This document shows, in pieces, positions 14,101 through 26,100 of a stretch of 64,000 nt of DNA. The DNA is from Siphonodentalium dalli (taxonomy: Eukaryota; Mollusca; Scaphopoda; Gadilida; Siphonodentaliidae). The stretch covers positions 135,659,990 through 135,723,989 of the forward strand of contig CP136067.1 in assembly GCA_032622095.1 (NCBI GenBank), given 5' to 3'. Made by a program: the position numbers and the translations under genes. The notes beneath the pieces are model-generated. The model saw only the letters and a list, made by a program, of their open reading frames with translations. It had not been told where the DNA came from and did no database searches. Each line of letters begins with the position of its first letter. The stretch's first letter is position 1.

Positions 14101-17100
14101 AATAGAGATCGATATAAGTTAGGAGTTATCAGCTGAGCATTGCACTGGCTAATAATGATAGAAGTTTTCAGATATAGACCAGCTATCATCAAGATACTAT
14201 ATATTTAAATTATATTAACAATCCTATTTGTATTCCTGACTATGGTTATCTTTTACAGATGACAGATCTGTTTAAAATTATAATGATTTGTTTTACTTTA
14301 TGATGATCCTATTAAAATTTTACAGATGAAAGATCTGTTTTACTTTATGATGATCCTGTTTGTATTCATGGCCGCCTACTCCGTGGGATCTCAAGCTATC
14401 CTGAATCATGAGCCACAAAGCTTCACGGCTCATTTCTTCTTCATGGAGCTCTTCAAGAGGGCTTACTACCATATCTATGGAGATCTACAACTCACCAGCT
14501 ACACAGGTATGTGTAATAGCAAATATCAGTATCTCACTTCATATCTACGGAGATCTACAACTCACCAGCTACACAGGTATGTGTAATAGCAAATATCAGT
14601 ATCTCACTTCATATCTACAGAGATGCAATTCACCAGCTACACAGGTAGGTGTAATAGCAAATATCAGTATCTCACTTCCGTCCCCTATAGAGGGCTGCAT
14701 TATCTCATTATCTCGCTTCCGCCACCAGTATCTCGCTTCATATCTACGGAGATCTACAATTCACCAGCTATACAGGTAGCTAGGTTTAATAGCAAATATC
14801 AGTATCTCGCTTCCGCCCCCTATAGAGGGCTGCCTTACATCGCTTCTGCCCCCAGTATCTCACTTCAAACCCCTATAGAGGGTTTACTACCACATCTACA
14901 GAGATCTACAATTCACCAGCTATACAGGTAGGTGTAATAGCAAATATCAGTATCTCGCTTCCGCCCCCTATAGAGGGCTACATTACCTCATTATCTCACT
15001 TCCGCCACCAGTATCTCGCTTCATATCTACGGAGATCTACAATTTATCAGCTATACAGGTAGGTGTAATAGCAAATATCAGTATCTCGCTTCCGCCCCCT
15101 ATAGAGGTCATACTAACATATCTATGGAGATCTACAACTCAACAGCTATACAGGTAGCCCCATTTATAAACAGGACTTGAAATAGTTTTTGTCTGTCATT
15201 TGCAGAATGAGGTCCCCATAGGGTGCAATGACGATATCCTGCACAGTAGGTTAGCATCACCAAAGTCACCTTTGGGGACTTCATGCTGCTTAGGCCCCAT
15301 CTTCCAAGCGGGAAAGCATCACTAAATTCACCCTCTGGGGACCTCATTCTGCAAATGACAGACACACTATTTCAAGGTTTGTTTATAAATTACACTGGTT
15401 GTAGTGAAGTACAGAGTGATTGCAATTTACAAGTGTAATTAAAGGTTACAGATTGTGCGCTCATTGGATCCCATCATTCACAATACATCAATAAACTGTT
15501 CAATCCAAGCCTGCAAATTAGGGGATATAGAAACTTCCCAGAAGGGGAAAAGTAAATACAACTTAATTTGAGACTATAGAAACTTCCCAGAAAATGAGGC
15601 CTGATCTGTGTGGGGTAGCATCACTAAATTCACCCTCTGGTGACCTCGTTCTGCAAATGGCAGACGCACTATTTCACGACTTGTCTGCTAGCATATTATC
15701 ATGGCATGTTATAAATCCCAGTGTCTTTGTTGTAGCATCTACTGAGTTTGGCGGCTACGTTGTGATGTACACTCTCGGAGCCTACATGATCATTTGCAAT
15801 ATCCTGCTCTTAAACCTCCTCATCGCAATTTTCAGGTAAGTGCTCCTTGGGTAGTAGGTGCTGTGACAGAAGGCTACAAATTATGAAATTAAAGTTGCAC
15901 AATCCGATTCAATGGTCCCCGTATCATCCGATTCCAACAACAACAGCATTTCTTCAAAAGATGATATCGGTTATCAGAATTAATTAATTAATTAATTTCC
16001 AAAAAATATTGCTAACACTGGGCAAAATGGCCAACAAAATATTCAGTGGAGATTTGGCTATTATATTACATATATCTAGTAGCAACCACCAGGTGGTTGT
16101 TTATACCTTAGGCGCAGGTGAATGACGTCATATATTTTTTTCTATATCCATCAGTGATTTTTCAAAGATTGTGGGTATGGATTTTGGAGAAATTGTCAGG
16201 TGACTTCCGGTTAGCAACCGTGTGGAGATTGCAAAAAACATGGAATTGGGAATGAATCATCGCAATAAAAATGATATTAACTACTTCAGAACTTACGAAG
16301 AATTCATGTGTGATTTAGGTCTATTAATATCATTTAGACCAATTTCGTTAGTTAGCTTTATAACGAAAATTGAAGAAGTCATGACGAGAATCCAGACAAG
16401 ATTTTACAATCCACGACACGTACGTCTTGTCAAGTTGGCAGGTCGTCTCCGTCGTGACCATGCACTGCATGATGTTACATAAATTATTCTTAGCCTTATG
16501 TTGCCGAAAAAAGGCAAATTTGAGGCACATCATGTGTGGTTGCTCCACTACGTGTCACGTACAATTCATATTATTTCAATTCAGACTCTTTGTACTATAT
16601 ATAGTAGTCATTCATCTCTGTGTTTGGGAGTAAAAAAAATATAATCCTCCCTCTTGCTCAGATCTGGAAAAAAATTGCCTGAGAAACAATTAATTAATTT
16701 TGGATAAAGTTAGTTACAGCAATGCCCTACATTAATGGCCTACAGTAATGTCCTTCATTACTGTATTATTTATATTTCAGCACGACTTACCAGAACATAC
16801 AGGACCAGACTGATGAGTTTTGGAACTTTCAGCGATACAGCCTCATTCTTGACTACTACTCGAAGCCCACCCTCCCTCCTCCGTTCGTTATCATAAACCA
16901 TGTTTATCTCCTTGTGCAATTCATATTGAGTCGGTTTGGGAAATGTATGACATCAGAAAACTACGATGGAGGATTTGGTGAGTATATATAGTCTAGGTGT
17001 TGCTGGGTGGTATGCGTCACACATCAGTGAAAATTTAATTGGTGCGGCCATCATTTTTTTTATTGAAAAATTAGTCTAGTTTTAGAACTCAGATGGGGTG

Positions 17101-20100
17101 GAACCGAGCAGGTGACAAAATCATCGATTGTCGCTATATTTCATATTGTACCATACCAAAAATATTCCCATATTTTCAGTGATTTAAAGAGACCCAAAGC
17201 ACAAAACTTGCAAATAGTGTGTCTGTCATTTGCAGAATGAGGTTCCCAGAGGGTGAATTTATCCCGCATCACTATAGCATCTATAAATTCACCCTCTGCG
17301 AATCTCATTCTACTGAGGCCTCATAGGTCTATGGGAGAATTATGATCAGAATGAGGTGAATTAACCCTCTGGGGACCTCATACTTCAGATGACGGACACA
17401 CTATTTCAAGGCTCATATTGGGGTAAATATGAAAAATATGAAATATGTTAAAATCTCTATAAAAAAACATCACCACTAAGAGTAACATGGAGATATGGCT
17501 AAACATGTAGTAACTTAAAATATTTTAGTCTGAATATGATTTTCAGAATAATTTTTTATGGACCTTGTTACTGGAGGAAATAACTGAACAAGATAATGCG
17601 ATATGGACTCCATTTTTCTAAAAAAAACATTCAAGCAGAAATGGAGTCAAACCAAATAAGGTGGACGACAATCCACCTCCAATAACAAAACATGATAACA
17701 TATTCAATGCGCATGCGTGAGATCCATGGCGGTCATGTTGTTATTGTTGTCATGAAATTTTCTTAATTATTCGCTCTAATGGATGTATAATGGACTGTTA
17801 AATCGTTCAAATAATGTAAGTTGATCCTGTTATAACCATAGAACCATGTCAGATTTACCTGATAAGGAAGCAGATACTTTGTCGCGAGATATGACAGTTT
17901 CTTTTGACAAGCAAACATTCGGCCGACTGAATGGAAAAGATGTCCTCGTCGCTTTGGAACGAGTAATAAACACTGAAGATATAGCCGCAGTACAATTGAC
18001 CGATGATCAATGTCTCATCACATTTCACACATCTAGAGCAAAGGCACATTTAATGGACAGAGGTTTTAGATTGTTTCGCCAAACGGTACGACCGATAGAT
18101 GTTGAAAATCCATACGAACTTGGTGACAATGTGATTATCTCTTGTCTGTCAAAGTATGGAAATGTTGTACCACTCAGTTTGAGAAGAGCTACGTATGACG
18201 GCTCGTTTGTTGAAAATGGAGTGCGTTATATAGAGATGGAACAGGACTGTATGGAAATTCCCCCAACACTTTGCATCGGAAAATATGTGATCAAAATATA
18301 TTCTCCGAAAACCAAAATATTCTGTAAACATTGCAGTGACCTACATTTGCCGTCGATCGTGTGCGACGAAGCAAAGGAGGCTCGAAATAGATGTGGGCGG
18401 TGCTTCAGTAAATTTCACAAAACATGGAAATGTGATAGTGATGTTGTGTGTAGAGTCTGTCTGAGATCTGGTCACCGTGCATTCGACTCGGAGTGTGAAG
18501 GACGAGCCACTCACCAAAAGAAAGACACACCCGATTGGATGAACAGAAATACCGGTAAGCCACCGATATCACTCAGACCCGACACCACTCAACCGCCACG
18601 TACGACCAATCATCCCATGAATGGTGTGGGCGGAGATAGTGACAGTCAACATTGTGATAGGATACTATCTAATCACCCGCTTGATGGAAATCTTGATCGA
18701 CAGCTTGACCCACGCGTGGAATCAGAATTTTGTCAACAAACACAGGTGCCAGTAGGTGACCTCATTAACTTAACTAATGACGTGGAAATGGAGACAGATA
18801 TTAAGAAAGTGAATGACCCAAAAGACTTCGAACAGAAGACTGGTGATACAGTTGAGAAAATCACCGAAAGGGAAAACGATGCTGAAGCAAGCATCAATGA
18901 CAACAACAAAACAGAGGAAGATGCTACAAAAGATGGTGACGATGAGAAGTGCAGTGCCACAAAAGATGATGAAGATGGAAATGAATATGTCAAAAGTGAT
19001 GATGAAGATGTTGCCAAAGATGAAATTAGTGATGAGCACTGGACTGTGAAGAGTATCATACTTGGTGCAAGTAACTGTAGAGGATTGAAGATAGGCAGAC
19101 AGGATGTGAAAATATATCAATATTCTGGTGCTAAATATGCCGAAATTAAATCCCTTATACAGGAAGTAAAAGCAGATAAGGAAGTGAGCCGCTTTCCAGT
19201 TAAAAAGGTGACAATTCACCTAGGAACGAATGACATCTATGACAACCCAATTGACTGTGAAGAAATTCAATTAAACATCAGTGAGGGTATTCGGGATGTT
19301 GAAGAATTCTTCCCATTCGCCGAGATAAACGTGTGTAGTGTTCCCCCGAGGAAGGGGGCCGGTAGAAAAATGAAGGAACATAATGCTATGGCGCTTAAGA
19401 TAAACAATTATCTGCAGCGGATCGCAAAGCGAAAACAACACATTCACTACACTGACCTACCGATGTTCCGAACCAAGGATGGAAACGCTGTAAATCCATG
19501 TTCAAGGACGAACTGTCTGGACTTCATTTTAATGATGTCGGACGAAAAAGTCTTGTGGAAGTACTCTTAATATGCTCTGACTACAAATGTGTATACAAAC
19601 GTGGGAGGCAAAGTATGACACCAACACCCGAGAAACGGAAAAATCAGAAAATAGACTGCTGATATAATGCTATGATGTTTGATAATATTGATATTGATAA
19701 TGATGATAACGTATGTTTATTATGTAATCAAGATCATACATGTATACAATGTTATATGCCTTCAAAAAACGTGCATTTACGACTGAGTCAATCCGAAAAC
19801 CCCATAAAGATGAATATTGCTCATCCGATTGAGATAAATTTAGATAAAATTAGTTGCAGGGATAGTTCTGATGTAAAATGTGTACATCAATGTTGTTTTG
19901 ATGGGTCCTTACACTCTGAACATCACGTGGTGAGTCAACTTAATTATTCACAAGAGGCTAATTCAAGCCACAGTAAACCAGGCCCAGATTGTATGTCAAA
20001 TTATAGCGAACATGGGCGTGACTCACAATCCGAAAATAAGAAGCATGTAGACTTTAAATTACCACATGAGTCATGTTTGATGGGAAATGATGCATTATTG

Positions 20101-23100
20101 CCCCGGAACGCTAAGTCACATAAATGCTCCGAAGCATCAAATTCTACAGATTTATGTACCCTTAAGCACGTCAGAGAATTGCTGCATAAAGATTGTATAC
20201 ATGTGCATGATTACCATACTTATAGTGACCCAACTAATGTTTCTAGTACTGATCGAACACCAGCCACCGAAGTAGATTTCGTTAATCATAATACTCCGTT
20301 AAATGACCATAGCATTGTACCAAGCGATTGTTTTGACGGGTCTTTGGCTAGACATCACATGACCAACCCTACTCATGTTGATTACAGAACAATGCTCATG
20401 CGAAGTCCAATGAAACGCGACAATACAATGAGCTGTTTTGACGGGACACTGTCTAGACATCACATGACCTATAATATGGCCCAAGCTGAACACAGTCCGG
20501 TCATTGAAGCGATAAATATTTATTGCCGGGAACCACACAACAACCCCCGCGTGACAAGCAATAACCATACTCTGAATTTTAACAGCCATGACCCAAGCGT
20601 ATTTTATCCGCTATGTTGTGACGATGGATCACTCACAGGTGACTTAATCGAGGATGACCCAAACCATAACGAACCGAACAGAATGATTAGCAATCACTTG
20701 CCCATTGGAGATAAACCACTTGCACTAAATTTCAGGGAGAATAGATCTGATTTAGAACTGTCAAATACCTTACGAGAGGCCCACTCGGTAATACATGACA
20801 ATGTAAACATGACACATACCGTTAACGAGATCAGTGAAAATTGTATTAATAGTCCATGTTTGTTGAATCATTATGTTAATGAATTTGATTGTGTTTTTAA
20901 TTTATGTGATAGTACTAGTACGATTAATAAATCGAACAATGCTGACGACTTTAAAATGAAAAATTATGGTGCTATGGGTGAGGCGCTTTTTAAAAGAAAT
21001 GATGTCCCATGTGAAGACAAAAATGAGCTAACATGCAAATTAATGAGTTCGCGACATACATGCATAAATTATGACATCGTTGTGGATAAAACATTAATCG
21101 GTGAACCATTGGTATTAAACCACAACACAGACGCATGTCATGAAAGAAAAAATGGAACAGAAAATATTCTCCATGATATCTCACGGTTAACCCACTCTGC
21201 TTGTGCTAAAGTACCAACTGACAAACATACTGTTGATAATAGTTATGATCATAAATATGAATACAATATTATTCATGAACGAATTTTGAATTATGATGTC
21301 CAAAATAAGATTGAAATAACAAATCTCAAACCATGCAATCCAATTGTTAGAAGAAATATCAAGTGTGGATGCTATTTCAAATATAACTGAATCAAGCGGT
21401 AAAATTGTCCATGAACTGGATCAGCAAATTCTTTCAGATATCCTAAAAGACACCCAGGAAATATTGAATGACATTTGCACGACTGATATTAATTCCACTA
21501 ATGCTATTACTAACAATGTACATTGTGATGATATTGATGATACACACATACACACAAATGTTATTACTAGTGGTGATATCAGTGGGGCTGATGTTAAGGG
21601 TGAGTTCAGTTTTCTGACATTAAATGTATGTGGTCTTCGAAACAAATTAGAATACCCAGAATTCCAAGAACTGTGTTCAAAACATGATGTTCTCTGCTTT
21701 ATGGAAACAAAGACTGATGACTGTGATCAGTTAAATCATAGTGGGTACACACTATACATGAAAAATAGACAAAAGCTATCACGAATACGGTCCGGTGGGA
21801 TAGTGATCGGAATTAAGGACGAACTAGTCCCTTTCTCGAAAATTATTGAAACAAATTCTAAATTTGTACAATGGATTGAGATTAAGAAATGTGTGGCGCA
21901 GCACAAAATTCACATCATTATAGGTGCAGTATACATACCTCCAGAAGGAAGTAGTTACACTTCAAAAGACGCATTCATCGAAATTGAAAGTGACTACTGC
22001 ACTTTAGCTAATCGCACAAATAACATTTTCCTAACAGGCGACTTCAATGCGCGTACAGCATGTTCCACTGATATCAACATTATTGATGAAAATTTCGAAG
22101 AGTTCCAATGCACCCCTGATTCCTTCCTGTTTTCAGAGCAGCTGTTTTATCTGAATATGACTTGTATGCCTGTACATAGACAAAGTCAAGATCTATCCAA
22201 AAACGTATATGGGACCCTACTGCTAGATTTGTGTCGACATAATGAATTTGTTATCTTGAATGGTAGAGCAGGAAGTGATAGTGGTTACGGCGCATTGACA
22301 AGCCGAGCGGCGTCCCTTATTGACTATAGCATATGCCATGCTGCAGCACTGCCTTATATATCAGACTTCCGGGTACTTCCTTTTAATCCACTGACTTCAG
22401 ATATTCATTGTGGCATTATAACTACCTTAAAATTTAACGATATCCGCACATGCGAGAATTTTGAAGATCTATCGTCTAGCTGCGAAAATAGTGTAAAAAG
22501 ATGGGACCCAGAAAAACGCTTAGAATTTATCGCAAATATTAACTACCACGACATTGCTGGAATATGGCACTTGTTAGATGTGATCAATGTAGAAGATATT
22601 AGCCCAGGCACGATAAACGAACTGACTAGTTCAATCGCCAATGTTATGACAACAGCCGCTGTGGAGACTTTAGGTGTATATAATAAAAAGTCACGACCAC
22701 GCGCGTCAATCAAGACCAAACCATGGTTCAATGATGCGTGTCGTAATGCACGCAAGTTATACCGCAAAGCTACAAGGGAGAACCATAGATTGCGGTCAGC
22801 CAGTTCCGACCGAGAAATGAAAGCCGCTGCACGCTCTTATAAATCAGAGATGGATAAAGCAATTAAATCGCACCGTGATCTTGTGACTTATGAAATGACG
22901 TCCATGCAGCGAAGTAATCCAAAACAATTTTGGAAAAGGCTCAGGGACAGTAACTCTAATCGTATTGGTGTTAATTTAGATGACTTAGCTAATTATTTTC
23001 GCGATGTCAACGCTATTAGACACGATGATAACCCTGTTGTAGAGAGAACTATAAAGGCACACTTTAGCATTGATGCTAACCCTGAACTAAACATGCCAAT

Positions 23101-26100
23101 TACCGAGTTCGAAATACAACAGTCGATTAATACTTTGAAAAACAATAAATCATCCGGCCACGACCGCATTGTCAATGAGTATATCATTGCCTCATCCGAA
23201 GTCTTTGTCAGCATATACCGTAAGTTATTTAATATCATACTGGATACTGGTCTCATACCCGAAGACTGGGTAACTGGAACGATTGTCCCTCTCTATAAAA
23301 ACAAAGGAAATTTAAGTGACCCAGGTAATTATAGGCCGATAACGATCTTGAGTTGTTTTGGTAAGTTATTTACAAAGATATTGTCAAATAGGCTCACACA
23401 ATATGTCGAAAAATATGAAATACTCTCAGAAAACCAGACTGGTTTCAGAAAAAATTATTCAACCCTCGACAATATATTTGTGCTACATTTGTTGTTCGAA
23501 ATTAGTAGAAAATTGAAAAAGAAACTAATATGTGCGTTTGTTGACTTCCAGAAAGCCTTTGATACCGTGTGGAGACAGGGGCTCTGGTCCAAACTTGTAA
23601 AAAGTGGAATCAATGGTAAATTGTTTAGGGTCATCGTCAACATGTATAACCATGTGAAATCATGTGTCCGTGTAAATGGCGAGCTATCAGCTTATTTTCC
23701 ATGTTATGCGGGGGTTCGCCAAGGTGAGAACTTATCCCCACTGTTGTTTTCCTTGTATTTGAATGATTTGGAAGAATTTTCCTTGAAAACTGCACAGTGG
23801 GACTGAAAACTGTAGACGCGGAGATAGGTGACAAATTGAACTACTATTTGAAGATATTCATGATTCTTTACGCCGACGATACAGTTATTATGGCGGAAAC
23901 ACCTAAAGGGTTACAGCAACAACTCGATATTTTTGAAAAATATTGTAGTCAATGGAAATTAACAGTCAATGTGGATAAAACAAAAATATTAAATTTATCT
24001 AAAGCGAGTCTATGCAAGAAAGTCTCGTTTCTGTTTAAAGGTACGGTTGGCCTTGGTGGTGGGTATCCTGTGAAAATATTTCCACCCGTCAAAAACCGTC
24101 ACAAACAGAAAGAACATCAAAATGTAGACAGACTTTTTCCGTATACAAATAAGAAATATCGCATAAACAGTATGTTATTGTCATATGTTGACCATTGTTA
24201 TGTAAACAAAAGCATAAAAAAGTTACTTTTCTGGTGTTTGTTTATATTATGATGGTAAACATAAAGAGCGTTCTTTGTTGGTGAATTCCTGATATGGAAC
24301 TAATAAAGAGCGTTTATGCCATTTGTGTGTGATTAGCCAGTAGCATTGTGCTGTCTTCTGTAACACAATCAGGCTCTTGCTTAGGTAAAATATAGTAGGT
24401 CTTTGTGATAACATGTTGTTTACGCGATGGTCATGGTAAATATGAACGAAACTGTATGCGTTTTAATGATTTTCTGTTTACGGTGATTGGAACAAATATG
24501 AATATTTTCGACAACTAAGGCCTCACGTGCCTTTAAAGGGAAGAAAATTGATACCGTTAACAATTTTAATTACCTTGGCATAATATTTTGTAAATCCGGC
24601 TCCTTTACGATGGCGAAAAAAACATTGGTAGAAAAAGCCACTCGTGCCATGTACTCCTTAATCGGGAAATCACGCAAACACTGCCTTTCTGTTAAAAATC
24701 AACTGGACTTGTTCGATTTGCATGTTACCCCGATATTGCTATATGGTTGTGAAGTATGGGGGTTTGGCAACAATGATGTTCTGGAAAAAGTCCACCGTAC
24801 ATTTCTTAAACACGTCCTTAAACTTAGGCCATCAACCCCAAATTATATGGTGTACGGGGAATGTGGAAGACTACCATTGCAGATACAGATATATACAAGA
24901 ATGATGAAGTTCTGGAGTAAGATCATGAACAGTAACGGCGGTAGATATCAAAAGCTAATTTTCAAACTAGCACATTCGATGTTCGATATAAACGACGACA
25001 GATTCCCCTGGTTACATAAAGTTTATAATATATTAGAAGACAACGGACAAATACTCTATTGGCACATGGAACAGATACCGGATAGCAACCAACTTATCTC
25101 ATACATGAAATGTAGTTTAATATCCCAGTTTAGAAAATCATGGGAAACGGACTTAAACAACTCGAGCCGAGGCCGCATATATAGAATTTTCAAGCACGAT
25201 TTGTCATTCGAAAATTATCTTGTAACACTCAACATAGCAAATCGTTTCATCTTGTGTAAATTTAGAACAAGCAATCATCGACTCCCGATTGAAATAGGCC
25301 GTTGGAGAAACTCCGAACAATCCGATCGTGTATGCCAACTCTGCAAATCCGGTAAAATTGGAGACGAGTTCCACTACCTTCTCGAGTGCGAAAGCTTATA
25401 TAAAGCCAGGCGTCGTTTATTAACAACGCTAACGGACAAACGCCCCAATACAATCACTATGAGCGAACTACTTAATCAGAAAAATCCAACAAGCCTACGA
25501 CGACTATGTGATTTTATTAAAATTGTTAACCGCGAACTATCGAATATTGAATGATTATAATATATAATATTGAAGCGATTGTAATACTCCATATGGTATT
25601 ATAAAGATAACTTGAATATGTAGTATTGATACACTGATAACTAACTCTGTGTGTGTATGTGTGCACAAAATGTATATGTTCACTTCTAGATATATTATTA
25701 CTATTAATGAATAATGTTATATATATAGCAATGACAGTGCTATTATATTTATTTATAATGTGTTTATTGGTATTTATTTATAATGTGTTTATTTATATTT
25801 ATTTATAATAATGTGTATAATATGCTTATATATGTACCATGATATATGTAAATAGTGTACAAATGTTATCTCGATACCTATGTATTATAGGTCATGAGAA
25901 TAAAGAATTGAATTGAGTGTGAACTGGAAGTAGCCCCCCTTACCGAAATCATTAGCCATCTGTTAGCCATTCTTTAGCACTCAGAAGAGAAGGAATGATG
26001 GCTTACTGATGGCTAGTAGTTTTCAGAGGATATGGATGGCTAATGCAAAATTTAGCCATCGAGGCTAGGTGATGGCTAGATGATGGCTTATTAGCCATCG

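Larger units (their letters stand above)
17640..25917 (+). mobile_element. CR1/L2-type non-LTR retrotransposon (LINE), nearly full length
   Basis: Three long open frames in order: ORF1 (17,846-19,570), an extra ORF (19,672-21,390) and ORF2 with endonuclease and reverse transcriptase (21,344-25,554). An AT-rich 3' end with AATAAAGAATTGAATTGA follows. An esterase-like ORF1 together with an apurinic-type endonuclease is typical of CR1/L2-group LINEs (known). ORF1 is intact, but ORF2 carries a frameshift and a 498-bp insertion, so this copy is not autonomous. The 5' boundary is a guess. It lies in sense orientation in the gene's largest intron. Confidence 0.88.

Noticed and set aside
14408..14931. 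Frames with repeated THQLHRYV or SPATQV peptides near the pore exon
   Set aside because: They are read-throughs of the tandem donor copies.
18733..19219. Minus-strand frames of 108 and 149 codons
   Set aside because: They are antisense to the acidic, GA-rich part of LINE ORF1 and have low-complexity Ser/Phe composition.
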